Of a stretch of 64,000 bases of DNA, positions 41,942 through 51,996 are shown one piece after another. This DNA comes from DATFVA01 sp963743325 (lineage in GTDB: Bacteria > Bacteroidota > Ignavibacteria > Ignavibacteriales > Ignavibacteriaceae): NCBI GenBank assembly GCA_963743325.1, contig CAVUOZ010000011.1, forward strand, positions 1 through 64,000, given 5' to 3'. The first letter of the stretch is position 1, and every line of letters begins with the position of its first letter. A model generated the notes under the pieces. That model was given only the letters and a program-made list of their open reading frames with translations. It was not told the origin of the DNA and did not search any database. A program made the translations under genes and the position numbers.

Positions 41942-43879
41942 ATGGGTTTTCTTAAAAAGTATTATGCAGTGTTAACAGGATTACTGATCTTTTTAATTTA
42001 TTTAATTACTATCGCCCCGACCATCATTCAGATTGATTCAGGAGAGTTAACCACAGTTCAGGCTCTATTAGGTATTGCACATCCGACAGGATACCCTTTA
42101 TTTACTGTTGCCGGTTTTCTCTTTTCGAAAATACCATCACCATTTTCGACAGCCTTTCAATTAAATATTCTTGCTGCATTATGGTGCAGCCTGGGAATCG
42201 GTTTGTTCGTCTACACGTCAAAATTTATTCTTGATAACCTTGACAAATTCGCTACTGTAAAAAAGGTTAGTGCTAAGAATGCAAAAACAGCAAAGCAAAA
42301 AGAAAAGGTAAAGTCTTCTGTTAAATCCAGTCTGATGCCTGAAGCTGTTAAATTCACTGCGTCAGCCGGCGGAGGTATTCTGCTTGGATTGAGTAAAACA
42401 TTCTGGTTCCAGAGTACCTCGGTAGAAGTATATTCTATGCATATATTTCTCATTAGCTTAATAATTTTAGCGATTATAAAAGCATATACATTTTCGGGGG
42501 AAACAAAACCTGCTTCATTAAAAAACCCTTGGATGATTCTGGCAATAGTGCTGGCACTCGGTTTCAGCAATCATATGACTACTCTGCTAATCCTTCCCGG
42601 AATAGCTTATCTCTATTTTCTAAAAGAGAAAGCAAGTATTACCAGCATTAAACAGATTGGATTAATGCTATTAGTATTCTTCCCCCTGCTGATAATATTA
42701 TACAGTTATCTGCCAATCCGTGCCTCGCAAAATCCTGTAATTAACTGGGGTAACCCCGTTGACTTTGAACGGATAATAAGACACGTTAGTGGAAAGCAGT
42801 ACCAGGTATGGCTCTTCTCCTCATCTGAAGCAGCAAAAAAACAATTGGCTTATTTCTTTAATAACCTGCCGACAGAATTTACATTTACTCTAATTGTAAG
42901 TCTCGTTGGTTTATTTACTTCTTTCGCAAGAGCAAAGAAACTGGCATTATTTCTATTAATTACATTTGTTTCCACTGTTGCCTATTCTATAAACTATGAT
43001 ATAAATGATATAGATTCTTATTTTCTGCTTGCATACATAGTATTGGCATATTTTGCAGTATTTGGAATCATTAAGGTTTATGAGATTGTTAAAACTGCCA
43101 GGTACAGATTTGCTGCTGCTGCAGGGCTTATTGTCCTTTTATCCTTCGGTGAATTCTTCATTAATTATAGGGATGTTAATCAGAGCGGTACCTATACTTT
43201 TGAGGATTACACCAAAGCTCTTATTTCAAGTACAGATAAAAACTCTGTGGTATTCAGCTATATCTGGGATTACTTTGTTTCTGCTTCCTACTATTTTCAG
43301 TACGTTGAAGGATACAGAAAAGATGTAGCTGTCATAGATAAAGAACTTATGAGAAGATCCTGGTATTACAATCAGCTTAAAACAGATCATCCCGATGTAA
43401 TAGCCGGGCTGAAAACAGATATTGATCTTTTCAAAAATGCACTTATTCCATTTGAACGTGACGAGAATTATAATGCTAATCTTCTCGAATCCCTTTACCG
43501 CAGACTGATGACCGGCCTTGTTACGTCAAATATTGATAAGCGGAGTTTTTATTTCCCTCCCGAGATTGCCGAGAATGAATTAAGAAATGGCCAGTTCAGT
43601 CTGCCAGCGGGTTGTACTTATGTGCCCGATGTGCTTCTCTTCAAAGTGGTGAAGACAAACGAATATGTCCCCGCGGCTGATCCTGATTTTCACATCAGAT
43701 TTCCGGAATATGGTAACAGATATACGGATTTTATTCAGAATTTAGCAGGTTCAGTACTGGCATCAAGGGCATTATATGAATTGCGCTTTAATAAAGTTGA
43801 TAGGGCTAAGGTTTATATAAATAAGATCAGATCTGATTTACCGAAGTTTAATCTGCCTGCAAGTCTCAGAGGATTTTAA
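41942..43879 (+). CDS. DUF2723 polytopic membrane protein (GT-C-like)
   Basis: A 645-residue inner-membrane protein with about ten to twelve hydrophobic segments. The N-terminal loop contains IDSGELTTVQALLGIAHPTGYPLF (pieces at about 31-54), the DUF2723 signature with the acidic D-S-G-E motif expected of GT-C glycosyltransferases and related to eukaryotic TMEM260 O-mannosyltransferases. The C-terminal 200 residues are soluble and probably periplasmic. It may transfer a lipid-linked sugar to exported proteins; substrate unknown. It is coupled to glnE by a 2-bp gap, probably for packing reasons only. Confidence 0.83.
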   Translation: MGFLKKYYAVLTGLLIFLIYLITIAPTIIQIDSGELTTVQALLGIAHPTGYPLFTVAGFLFSKIPSPFSTAFQLNILAALWCSLGIGLFVYTSKFILDNLDKFATVKKVSAKNAKTAKQKEKVKSSVKSSLMPEAVKFTASAGGGILLGLSKTFWFQSTSVEVYSMHIFLISLIILAIIKAYTFSGETKPASLKNPWMILAIVLALGFSNHMTTLLILPGIAYLYFLKEKASITSIKQIGLMLLVFFPLLIILYSYLPIRASQNPVINWGNPVDFERIIRHVSGKQYQVWLFSSSEAAKKQLAYFFNNLPTEFTFTLIVSLVGLFTSFARAKKLALFLLITFVSTVAYSINYDINDIDSYFLLAYIVLAYFAVFGIIKVYEIVKTARYRFAAAAGLIVLLSFGEFFINYRDVNQSGTYTFEDYTKALISSTDKNSVVFSYIWDYFVSASYYFQYVEGYRKDVAVIDKELMRRSWYYNQLKTDHPDVIAGLKTDIDLFKNALIPFERDENYNANLLESLYRRLMTGLVTSNIDKRSFYFPPEIAENELRNGQFSLPAGCTYVPDVLLFKVVKTNEYVPAADPDFHIRFPEYGNRYTDFIQNLAGSVLASRALYELRFNKVDRAKVYINKIRSDLPKFNLPASLRGF

Positions 43880-43886
43880 GCAGCAA

Positions 43887-44990
43887 TTATTCCTTTTTAT
43901 AATCTTCAGCAGCTTCTATTAAATCCTGCTTTTTATCTTTTTTTACCTCAGATTCAGTCATAAAAGACTGTAGCAGAACATCCATCTGCTGAATCAGATT
44001 TCTTTTATAATATTTAGGGGCATAAACAGATCCATCAATCATATATAGTCTGTTTGTCTTTTCATCCAGGAAAGTGTAATTGATAAAAGGACCCTCCATT
44101 CCTTTCGTATTCAATTCCCATAAACCCTGGGTAAAGATTGCGAACCGTCCATGAAAGTTTACTTCGCTTGAGGTATAATAATCGGATGCAATAACCACGA
44201 ACAAACTGTCTTCCGTCGCCCAGTAGTATTTTTGGGTCATCCTGTTTCTGACAGCTCTTACCGAATCCTCATTCAGATAAGCCGGTGAAGCATTATCAAT
44301 CCAGTGAATAAATACCCATCGTTCCATATCGCTGCCTGGAGATGTTTTCAGCCACACAAAATTATCCTGAGATCTGTCGAGAGCAACTTTAAAATCAACC
44401 GGTATATAGATCAGCCAGCCGTATTCTTTAAGAAGTTTACCTTCAAGGGGTTCCTGTTCGTAGGCGGCATTATAAAGACTTTTCTCCAATCTTTCATCGG
44501 AAACCTTTTGGAAAGCATCAAGAAGATTATTTTTTGAATTCTGAATTTTAAATTCAAGCTCGGGGAATGTCGGAGCAGTCAGAATCATAACAAGCTGGTT
44601 TGTTGCCCATAAATTCTCTTTTTTAATGACAAAATCGTTTTCCTGCTTAATCTTTTGTATGGCATCTGAATCAACAACAGTACGGATGAATTGTGACGTT
44701 AGTGACCTTGAGTCTAACGGGGCAATAATTAGAATATTTTTTTTATTCCGATAGCTTTCAAGCTGGTCAGGTGAAACTCTAATCAGTGTGAAAAGTTTTT
44801 CAGGCTGGGGTGTATAAATAATTTTTTGAAAGGTGGAGTCCAGTGCTGCAGATAACCCGGCAAATTCAGTCGAGTCAGCAATTACATATATCTCATCCTC
44901 AAGCCCCTGTGCAGGTTTATCCGGAGGTTCACAGGAAATAAAATAGAAAACAGAGACCAATGAGACGATTATTATTAAAATTCTTTTCAT
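43887..44990 (-). CDS. DUF4837 family lipoprotein
   Basis: The 367-residue protein has a lipoprotein signal peptide with Cys20 (FYFISC). The C-terminal part GPFINYTFLDEKTNRLYMIDGSVYAPKYYKRNLIQQ (seen as separate blocks GPFINYTFLDE and DGSVYAPKYYKR) is the most conserved part of the Bacteroidota family DUF4837. Its function is unknown. It is the last gene of the greA-to-DUF4837 run, 3 bp after the kinase gene. Confidence 0.85.
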   Translation of the reverse strand: MKRILIIIVSLVSVFYFISCEPPDKPAQGLEDEIYVIADSTEFAGLSAALDSTFQKIIYTPQPEKLFTLIRVSPDQLESYRNKKNILIIAPLDSRSLTSQFIRTVVDSDAIQKIKQENDFVIKKENLWATNQLVMILTAPTFPELEFKIQNSKNNLLDAFQKVSDERLEKSLYNAAYEQEPLEGKLLKEYGWLIYIPVDFKVALDRSQDNFVWLKTSPGSDMERWVFIHWIDNASPAYLNEDSVRAVRNRMTQKYYWATEDSLFVVIASDYYTSSEVNFHGRFAIFTQGLWELNTKGMEGPFINYTFLDEKTNRLYMIDGSVYAPKYYKRNLIQQMDVLLQSFMTESEVKKDKKQDLIEAAEDYKKE

Positions 44991-44993
44991 TCT

Positions 44994-45662
44994 CTACCTC
45001 GGTAGTATTGGTAATACTATTTGAAGTTCAGGAAGTAAAACCATATAAAGCAGCCACATCGTGAATCCAATTGAAATAGGAATTGCAAGGTTATCATCGG
45101 CAAATCCGAATGAAACATTCTCAACAATTGCTCCCACAGCCGCAGCTATTAAACCGATTAAATATTCAGCAGGGAGATTCTCAACCTTCGGAGTAAAAAA
45201 AACGACAATACTTGCACTTATAAAAAATGCCAAAGTTCCCTCAAAACTCTTGGATAAAAGCTTATGTTTTCCGAATTTTCTACCGATAAGAGCAGCCATG
45301 GAATCGCTGATGATAAGAATTGTAAATGCTGTAATAAAGAGCACCTTGGGAAAAAGGATTACGCAGATCAGTGCCGAGATGAAAACATACGTGGCGCCGT
45401 TCAGGTTCTTCTTCCGGGCGTCCAGCTCATGTCTTCTCAGCAGAAATCCGAATATTTTATAAAACACTTTTCCTACTGCCGGCGAAAGATACCTGGTTAA
45501 ATCCAGGATCAGGGCAATGAATGTAAGTATACTGAGAATCAAAATAGCATCGTTGCGCGGGATAAAATAATAAATTATTGGAATTGATAAAGAAAAGAGA
45601 TGAATCAGTTTTCTAACTAACTCATCTCTGTAATGAATTGTGCCGTTATCAGTTGGAGTCAT
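44994..45662 (-). CDS. Diacylglycerol/polyprenol kinase family protein
   Basis: A 222-residue inner-membrane protein with seven or so hydrophobic segments. RKLIHLFSLSIPIIYYF near the start, the cytoplasmic RKKNLNGATYVFISAL and DSMAALIGRKFGKHKLLSKSFEGTLA (as DSMAALIGRKFGKH and KSFEGTLA) are the conserved blocks of the CTP-dependent dolichol/phytol kinase-like family. It probably phosphorylates a polyprenol or diacylglycerol for lipid recycling. Its start overlaps the ftsH stop by 14 bp. Confidence 0.82.
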   Translation of the reverse strand: MTPTDNGTIHYRDELVRKLIHLFSLSIPIIYYFIPRNDAILILSILTFIALILDLTRYLSPAVGKVFYKIFGFLLRRHELDARKKNLNGATYVFISALICVILFPKVLFITAFTILIISDSMAALIGRKFGKHKLLSKSFEGTLAFFISASIVVFFTPKVENLPAEYLIGLIAAAVGAIVENVSFGFADDNLAIPISIGFTMWLLYMVLLPELQIVLPILPR

Positions 45663-47703
45663 CTTTTGGAGAAGATTCTTTCGGTTTCCTTTGCTCCATT
45701 AATTTCTTCACATGTTCGGGAATTGCTTCAGGACTGCTTTCAGAACTGCCGTTCTTCTTGATAGGTGGAAGCGTTTCTCCTCTAATTATTGCATCAATTT
45801 CGTGAGAATCAAGAATTTCTCTTTCCAGTAATTCCTGGGAGAGCTTATGCAGCAGATCAATATTTTCGGTAAGTATCTTTTCTGCGCGAACCATTGCTTC
45901 ATTTACAAATCTTCTAACTTCCTCATCAATTTCAATTGCAGTTTTTTCACTGTAATCCCGGTGACTCTGAATTTCGCGTCCCAAAAATATTTCCTCTCTT
46001 TTTGCACCGTAACTAAGAGGACCAAGTTTTTCACTCATTCCCCATTCACAAACCATTTTACGGGCAATTCCGGTAGCTTTTTCAATATCATTACCAGCAC
46101 CCGTTGTAAAATGATTGAAGATGATTTTCTCAGCGGCCCTGCCACCGAGAGCATAGGTTATAATAGCTTCAAGGTATTCTCTTGAATAAGTATGTTTCTC
46201 ATCAATCGGAAGATAACTGGTTACGCCTAAAGCTCTTCCTCTCGGAATTATGGTAACTTTATGCACCGGATCAGCCTCAGGAAGCATTCTGGCTACCAGC
46301 ACGTGACCAATTTCATGATAAGATGTCGTTTTCTTCTCTTCTTCAGTAATGATAAGACTTTTTCGTTCCATCCCCATCATTACTTTATCTTTTGCTTCCT
46401 CAAAATCAACCATCTCTACACTTTTCTTATTCTTTCTTGCTGCGAGTAAAGCGGCTTCGTTTACCAGGTTTGCGAGATCAGCGCCGGCTAATCCCGGAGT
46501 TCCTTTTGCCAGAACATCAAGCTTAACATTATTTTCAAGAGGAATATTTCTTGTATGCACTTTCAGGATTCCTTCTCTTCCCTTAACATCTGGCCGGTCA
46601 ACCACTACCTGCCGGTCAAATCTTCCGGGTCTCATCAATGCAGGATCAAGTACATCAGGTCTGTTAGTTGCGGCAATAATTATTACACCGCTATTCTGTT
46701 CAAATCCATCCATTTCAACAAGAAGCTGGTTCAAAGTTTGTTCTCTCTCATCGTGTCCGCCGCCAATCCCTGCTCCTCTATGTCTGCCTACGGCATCAAT
46801 TTCATCAATAAATATGATACAGGGTGCATTTTTCTTACCCTGTTCAAAAAGATCTCTAACACGGCTTGCCCCGACACCGACAAACATTTCAACGAAGTCG
46901 GCACCGCTTATAGAGAAGAAAGGAACACCTGCTTCTCCTGCAACAGCTCTTGCAAGAAGAGTCTTACCCGTTCCCGGAGGTCCTAATAAAAGAACGCCTC
47001 TTGGAATTTTTCCACCGAGCTTCTGAAACTTCGTAGGTTCTTTTAAAAATTCAATTATTTCATGAAGTTCAAGCTTGGCTTCATCCGCACCGGCAACATC
47101 ACGGAAAGTGATCCTCTGCCCTGACTGAGTAATTAATTTTGCTTTACTCTTTCCGAAAGAAAATATACCGCGTGTACCGCCGCTGGCTCCCTGCATTCTT
47201 CTCATAATTATAATCCATACAGCAATTATAATTATCCATGGAAGAAACCCGAGAAGGACATTCAGCCATTCATTTGAATCTTTCTCAAATGAATAATCAA
47301 TACCTTTTGCTTTCCATACAGCTTCCTGGTCTTTAATAACAGGTTCAGGAAGGTAAACAGAAATATATTTAACCTTTTCGGCATGATTATCAATATTAAG
47401 AGCCTGTTCAGAAGTGAGGACAGCTTTAAAGTAGTAATCGTTTACATCCTGTTTTGTAATTTCGGCGGATTGAATTTTACCTTCATCAATCAGCTTTTCG
47501 TACTGATTATACGAAATGCTTACATAATTCTGCGTGCCGGTCTTAAAAACCTGCATAACAATTACGGCAGCTACAATCACTGCTCCCCAGCCGAAAACTA
47601 ATCTTATTACTTTAGACCAGTCAAAATTATCATCCGGTTTATTCGGACCGTTTCCTTTCGGAGGTTTTTGAAGCGGTCTGTTATTTTTATTATTATCTGC
47701 CAT
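45649..47703 (-). CDS. ftsH: ATP-dependent zinc metalloprotease FtsH
   Basis: A membrane-anchored AAA+ protease that degrades damaged membrane proteins and regulators. The 684-residue protein has two membrane segments (about 33-52 and 147-168), Walker A GPPGTGKT at 241-248, Walker B IIFIDEIDAVG around 296-306, the second region of homology with ATNRPDVLDPALMRPGR, and the zinc site H463-E-I-G-H467. The C-terminal tail is charged. It follows hpt by 10 bp; tilS-hpt-ftsH is a widely conserved gene order. Confidence 0.97.
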   Translation of the reverse strand: MADNNKNNRPLQKPPKGNGPNKPDDNFDWSKVIRLVFGWGAVIVAAVIVMQVFKTGTQNYVSISYNQYEKLIDEGKIQSAEITKQDVNDYYFKAVLTSEQALNIDNHAEKVKYISVYLPEPVIKDQEAVWKAKGIDYSFEKDSNEWLNVLLGFLPWIIIIAVWIIIMRRMQGASGGTRGIFSFGKSKAKLITQSGQRITFRDVAGADEAKLELHEIIEFLKEPTKFQKLGGKIPRGVLLLGPPGTGKTLLARAVAGEAGVPFFSISGADFVEMFVGVGASRVRDLFEQGKKNAPCIIFIDEIDAVGRHRGAGIGGGHDEREQTLNQLLVEMDGFEQNSGVIIIAATNRPDVLDPALMRPGRFDRQVVVDRPDVKGREGILKVHTRNIPLENNVKLDVLAKGTPGLAGADLANLVNEAALLAARKNKKSVEMVDFEEAKDKVMMGMERKSLIITEEEKKTTSYHEIGHVLVARMLPEADPVHKVTIIPRGRALGVTSYLPIDEKHTYSREYLEAIITYALGGRAAEKIIFNHFTTGAGNDIEKATGIARKMVCEWGMSEKLGPLSYGAKREEIFLGREIQSHRDYSEKTAIEIDEEVRRFVNEAMVRAEKILTENIDLLHKLSQELLEREILDSHEIDAIIRGETLPPIKKNGSSESSPEAIPEHVKKLMEQRKPKESSPKDDSN

Positions 47704-47713
47704 TTCCGTTTAT

Positions 47714-48295
47714 TTAGATTTTAAAATTCTGTTCTGAATTATTATTCTCAAGAATATAAATAGATCTAAGGTTTCTGTACTTCTGGGCATAATCCAAACC
47801 GTAGCCTATAACAAATTCGCTTGGAATATCAAAGCCAATATAATCAATTTTCACATTATATTTAAGGCTTTTAGGTTTAACCAGGAGAGATGCTACTTTC
47901 ATACTGGAAGGAGTATGACGAGCAATGTGCTCTTCAATAAATTTAATTGATAAACCTGAATCAACTATGTCCTCAACAATGATAATATCTCTACCATTTA
48001 CATCACAATTTAGTTCCTTTATAAAGGTAACTTTTCCCGAAGAAATTTTTGCATCTCCGTAACTTGAAAGTTTAAAAAAATCAATCTCACAATCTATATC
48101 AACATTTTTCACCAGATCTGATAGGAATAGGAAGGCACCGTTTAAAACCCCTATAAAAATAGGCGTTTTCCCTCTGTAATCGCTGGAAATTTCTTCCCCC
48201 AGTTCCTGTATTCTTTCCTGAAGCCTGCTTTCTTCAATAAAAGGAACAAAAACATCATTTTCAATTAACAGTTTACCATTTTTTAATTCAGGCAT
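47714..48295 (-). CDS. hpt: Hypoxanthine phosphoribosyltransferase
   Basis: Salvages hypoxanthine and guanine to IMP and GMP using PRPP. The 193-residue protein shows the PRPP-binding signature IIIVEDIVDSGLS in the middle, preceded by GVLNGAFLFLSDLVK and KLSSYGD, and a base-contact segment VIGYGLDYAQKYRNL near the end. Its start overlaps the tilS stop by 13 bp. Cytoplasmic, normal length. Confidence 0.94.
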   Translation of the reverse strand: MPELKNGKLLIENDVFVPFIEESRLQERIQELGEEISSDYRGKTPIFIGVLNGAFLFLSDLVKNVDIDCEIDFFKLSSYGDAKISSGKVTFIKELNCDVNGRDIIIVEDIVDSGLSIKFIEEHIARHTPSSMKVASLLVKPKSLKYNVKIDYIGFDIPSEFVIGYGLDYAQKYRNLRSIYILENNNSEQNFKI

Positions 48296-49650
48296 AGTTC
48301 CAGTATTTTTTGAGTTGAAGAAGTTATTTTAAACCTGTCATCGATGCGAAGTCCTATCACCCACACTACTTTATTCTCATTCAACAATATCAGATGATTT
48401 TTTTTGCCGGAAGACTCAACTTTCTGTTCATTCAGGAAATCCGATACTTTTTTAGACCCCCTCATTCCGAGTGGATAAAATGAATCTCCTTCCTTCCATC
48501 TTCTTATTGTAAATTCGTCACTAACAGCATCTGCTGAAATATACTCTTTATTTTTATTATTTGAATAAACCGGTGAACTTCTGTCACATTTTTTTATAGA
48601 AAGTTCTCCTGCGGGAGTATTTGTATTTTCACCGATACTTATTTTTACTGTATAATCTTCAGCATTATGAAATCCCGTTATAATTTTGAGATACTCCCTT
48701 TCCCTGAACACCATTATTCCGCCCGAAAGTTCAATTTGTTTTCCTGCCTGAGCATTAACTAATGAAAAAATTTTCTTTATATCATTTGAGAAAATCTGAA
48801 TATTTAATTCCCTCTCAAGCAGAGTTTTCAGGAGAAATCCTCTTAATGCCACTTTTGTACTCTTCAAATCCTCAATCCAGATCCTGAGATTGCCGGATGA
48901 GTCCTTTTTAATATTCTTAAAAGTTTCTGTTTCATTGACTAAAATATAATCTTTAATACTTCTGAAATTTTCAGATGAAATCAGTATAGCAGAATCAACT
49001 GAAGGATTCAGTCTATCTTTAATTAATGGAAGTATTTTATTCCGCAGATAATTTCTTTCAAAATTGAATTCTTCATTTGACTTATCAATCCTGAATGAAA
49101 TCTCATTTCTGTTCAGATATCCCAGAATATCTTCTTTTGTAAAACATAAAATGGGGCGTATAATGTTTTCTCTTTTAACCGGAATTCCGGAAATTCCGTC
49201 CAGTCCTGTTCCTTTTATCAGGTTTAACAAAACCGTTTCAGTGTTGTCGTTTGCATTATGCGCAGTTACAATCTTATCAAGATTCTTCCGTTTTAAAGCT
49301 TTATTAAATTCCCTGTAGCGTAGAATTCTTCCTGCTTCTTCAAGGGAAAAGCTGTTTCTTTTAGAAAAGGATCTCACATTCTTTTTAACAGATTCAATGT
49401 CAATATTCCTGTTCAGGCAGTACTCCCTGCAGAAATTTTCATCTTCATCAGCATCCTTACCCCTTAATCCATGATTAATATGAATTGCGGATATTTCAAT
49501 CTTTAATCTGCTTCTGAATTTATTTAAGAGATGAAGCAGGAATACAGAATCAGGTCCCCCGCTTAAACCGACGAGTAATTTCTCACCCGGGCTAATTAAA
49601 CTCTGGTCATCAATAAACTTAAGGAATTTTTGTTCGGTTCTTTCCATCAA
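48283..49650 (-). CDS. tilS: tRNA(Ile)-lysidine synthase
   Basis: Modifies C34 of tRNA-Ile(CAU) to lysidine so that it reads AUA. The 455-residue protein has the PP-loop GLSGGPDS at 28-35, AIHINHGLRG and AHNANDNTETVLLNL in the N-terminal ATPase domain, and a C-terminal TilS domain with RRWKEGDSFYPLGMRGSKKVSDFL (as RRWKEGDSFYPLGMRG). An essential enzyme in almost all bacteria. It follows ribE by 10 bp. Confidence 0.95.
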   Translation of the reverse strand: MMERTEQKFLKFIDDQSLISPGEKLLVGLSGGPDSVFLLHLLNKFRSRLKIEISAIHINHGLRGKDADEDENFCREYCLNRNIDIESVKKNVRSFSKRNSFSLEEAGRILRYREFNKALKRKNLDKIVTAHNANDNTETVLLNLIKGTGLDGISGIPVKRENIIRPILCFTKEDILGYLNRNEISFRIDKSNEEFNFERNYLRNKILPLIKDRLNPSVDSAILISSENFRSIKDYILVNETETFKNIKKDSSGNLRIWIEDLKSTKVALRGFLLKTLLERELNIQIFSNDIKKIFSLVNAQAGKQIELSGGIMVFREREYLKIITGFHNAEDYTVKISIGENTNTPAGELSIKKCDRSSPVYSNNKNKEYISADAVSDEFTIRRWKEGDSFYPLGMRGSKKVSDFLNEQKVESSGKKNHLILLNENKVVWVIGLRIDDRFKITSSTQKILELCLN

Positions 49651-49660
49651 TTTGAAAGGT

Positions 49661-50254
49661 TTATTCTTTATTCTCCATTATTCTTTCAACATATTTTCCA
49701 AGTACGTCGAATTCAAGGTTAACGGTACTGCCGATTTTTTTTGTTGAAAAAACAGTTTCCTGCCAAGTGTGAGGAATTATCCCGATACCGAATACATTAT
49801 CTTTAAGCTCGGCGACAGTCATACTCACTCCATCGATAGCGACCGAACCCACATAAATAAGATACTGGCTGAATTCCTGCGGGAAACGGACTTTCATAAA
49901 ATGACTGTTTGACAATTCTTTTATTTCAACAACTTCGCCTTTTGTGTCAACATGTCCAAGCACGAAATGTCCTCCCAGCCTCGCATCAGCTTTTAAGGGA
50001 CGTTCAAGATTAACACGATCTCCGATATTTAAATCGCCGAGATTGGTTTTCTTTAGTGTTTCCTCAATTGTGTCCATAGAAACTGTATCTGATTTTTTCT
50101 CCACTACGGTGAGGCAGCACCCATTAACACTTATACTGCTCCCGATTTCGGTATCTTCCAGGATTTTTTGAGCTTTAATTTCAAAGCGGTAACCGTCACC
50201 GGTTTTTAATTTATTCACCAGGGTTCCTTTTTCTTCAATAAGCCCTGTAAACAT
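49661..50254 (-). CDS. ribE: Riboflavin synthase, alpha subunit
   Basis: Converts two 6,7-dimethyl-8-ribityllumazines to riboflavin and pyrimidinedione. The 197-residue protein is two tandem lumazine-binding domains: MFTGLIEEKGTL with SISVNGCCLTVV in the first, and GGHFVLGHVDTKGEV with VAIDGVSMTVAE in the second. Length is normal. It lies 93 bp after ribD in the same direction; no FMN riboswitch was recognised in that gap. Confidence 0.95.
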   Translation of the reverse strand: MFTGLIEEKGTLVNKLKTGDGYRFEIKAQKILEDTEIGSSISVNGCCLTVVEKKSDTVSMDTIEETLKKTNLGDLNIGDRVNLERPLKADARLGGHFVLGHVDTKGEVVEIKELSNSHFMKVRFPQEFSQYLIYVGSVAIDGVSMTVAELKDNVFGIGIIPHTWQETVFSTKKIGSTVNLEFDVLGKYVERIMENKE

Positions 50255-50347
50255 GATATTACTCCGGGTTAAATTTTCTAATTTTTGAATAATAAAGTTA
50301 CAAATATTTTGCAGAGAGTTGAATAGATGAAAAGAAAATCCTGGAGA

Positions 50348-51433
50348 TTATTGTTCTAAACGAAGCAATAAATCGTCTCCGATCAGATCATAACTTTTAA
50401 TTTTGACATTGATAGTGCGTTTAATATCCTTTATTCCAATATTCCCTATAATAGGAATTCCCTCACCAATAATTTTGGGAGAGATAAACAGGAATATATC
50501 ATCGTAAAAACCACCTCTTACAAATGAGGAGAAAACCCTGCTTCCCCCTTCGACGAGAACGGACGCAATATTATTTTTTGCCAGTTCCCTTAAAACGTTT
50601 TTTAAATTGAGATTTCCGTTTCTATCCGTCTTGACGAAGAGTACATGCACCCCGAGTGTCTCAAGTTTCCTGACCTTTCTCTTTTCTTTATTGTTCTTTG
50701 AAGTAATCAGAATTGTTTTTCTATCGGAATTTCGTGTAAATAATTTTTTATCGGTTTTGAGGCTGAGTGTGCTGTCGAGAATGATTCTCCGCGGGTTTCT
50801 TCCGTCTGTTAATCTGACGGTGAGCGAAGGATCGTCCTTTGCAACTGTGCCCGCACCAACCAGAACAGCATCATAATTCGCTCTTAATTTATGAACAAAT
50901 TTCCGGGACTGTACAGATGTTATCCATTGAGAGCCTCCCCTGGAATCTGCAATTCTTCCGTCGAGTGTCTGTGCGGCTTTCAGTGAGACGAAGGGTGTTT
51001 TGGTGGTAATATATTTAAAGAAAAACTTGTTAAGGTTCACACAGTCATTTTCAAGAACACCGACTTTTACATCGATCCCCGCAGATTTTAATTTTTTTAC
51101 CCCGTTTCCGCTGACAAGAGGATTCATATCCAGAGTGCCGATTACAACTCTTCTTATCCTTTTCTGGATTATCTGATCGACGCATGGGGGGGTTTTGCCG
51201 TAATGGCTGCAGGGTTCCAGGTTGACGAATAAAGTGCTTCCGTCAACGGATTCTTTGGCATTTTCAATGGCATTTATTTCAGCGTGGTTTGCTCCGAATT
51301 TATGATGATAACCAGCTCCGATTATTCTGTCATTCTTTACAAGAATACATCCTACAAGAGGATTGGGACTAACTTCTCCTATACCTTTTTTTGCAATCTC
51401 TAATGCTAATTGTATGTAGGATTCATCAGTCAA
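50348..51433 (-). CDS. ribD: Bifunctional riboflavin deaminase/reductase RibD
   Basis: Carries out the second and third steps of riboflavin synthesis. The 361-residue protein has an N-terminal deaminase with zinc ligands H50-A-E52, C75 and C84 (HAEINAIE and PCSHYGKTPPC), and a C-terminal reductase domain (about 147-361) with SLKAAQTLDGRIA, GAGTVAKDDPSLTVR and VLVEGGSRVFSSF. It starts 20 bp after greA. ribH and ribBA are not in the window. Confidence 0.95.
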   Translation of the reverse strand: MTDESYIQLALEIAKKGIGEVSPNPLVGCILVKNDRIIGAGYHHKFGANHAEINAIENAKESVDGSTLFVNLEPCSHYGKTPPCVDQIIQKRIRRVVIGTLDMNPLVSGNGVKKLKSAGIDVKVGVLENDCVNLNKFFFKYITTKTPFVSLKAAQTLDGRIADSRGGSQWITSVQSRKFVHKLRANYDAVLVGAGTVAKDDPSLTVRLTDGRNPRRIILDSTLSLKTDKKLFTRNSDRKTILITSKNNKEKRKVRKLETLGVHVLFVKTDRNGNLNLKNVLRELAKNNIASVLVEGGSRVFSSFVRGGFYDDIFLFISPKIIGEGIPIIGNIGIKDIKRTINVKIKSYDLIGDDLLLRLEQ

Positions 51434-51453
51434 ATTATTTAGACTGTTGAAAA

Positions 51454-51930
51454 TTATTTAATATTTAAAATTTCAAATTCCAGCATTCCTGCCGGTGCTT
51501 TTACCTTCACTTTGTCGCCAATTTTTGATCCCATCAGACCCTGCCCGACCGGGGACGTTACCGATATCTTTCCGGCCTGAAAATCTGCTTCTTCCGGGGA
51601 GACTAAAGTATATTCAATTTTTTTCTGATTCTTCAGATTTATTATGCTTACAGTTGAAAGAATATGCACTTTATCATTTTCAAACTGGTTAGCATCAATC
51701 AGTCTGGCGCGTGAAACAATATCTTCAAGCTTGCTTATTCTTAATTCAAACATACCCTGCTCTTCTTTTGCCGCATCATACTCGGCATTTTCAGAAAGGT
51801 CACCATGAGAACGTGCTTCAGCTATTTTCTGCGCTATTTCTTTACGACCATTAGTTTTTAATTCTCTTAATTCTTTCTCCAGTTCAACCAGCCGTTTCCT
51901 GGTTAAATAGACAAAATTTCCTTCCGCCAT
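51454..51930 (-). CDS. greA: Transcription elongation factor GreA
   Basis: Rescues backtracked RNA polymerase by stimulating transcript cleavage. The 158-residue protein has the N-terminal coiled-coil with the functional acidic tip DLSENAEYDAAKEEQ and the C-terminal FKBP-like domain with SPVGQGLMGSKIGDKV. Upstream on the minus strand a near-consensus promoter (TTGACA-N17-TATTTT, 52025-51997) is followed at the predicted start site by an intrinsic terminator (51988-51956), which suggests control by premature termination. greA heads a long run including ribD, ribE, tilS, hpt and ftsH. Confidence 0.95.
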   Translation of the reverse strand: MAEGNFVYLTRKRLVELEKELRELKTNGRKEIAQKIAEARSHGDLSENAEYDAAKEEQGMFELRISKLEDIVSRARLIDANQFENDKVHILSTVSIINLKNQKKIEYTLVSPEEADFQAGKISVTSPVGQGLMGSKIGDKVKVKAPAGMLEFEILNIK

Positions 51931-51955
51931 TTCACTTCTCAGTTATTGGTGAATT

Positions 51956-51988
51956 TAAAAAAAAATTGCCACCGCATTTCCGCAGTGG
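51956..51988 (-). terminator. Intrinsic terminator in the greA leader
   Basis: On the minus strand CCACTGC-GGAAAT-GCGGTGG (51988-51969, one G-U pair) is followed by CAA and about nine T. It lies 26 bases before greA and about 2 bases after the predicted transcription start, so it is either an attenuator for greA, the terminator of the T9SS gene ending at 52104, or both. Confidence 0.75.
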
Positions 51989-51996
51989 TCAATTCG

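Noticed and set aside
50255..50347. FMN riboswitch between ribD and ribE
   Set aside because: The gap is only 93 bp and none of the conserved RFN element blocks was seen.
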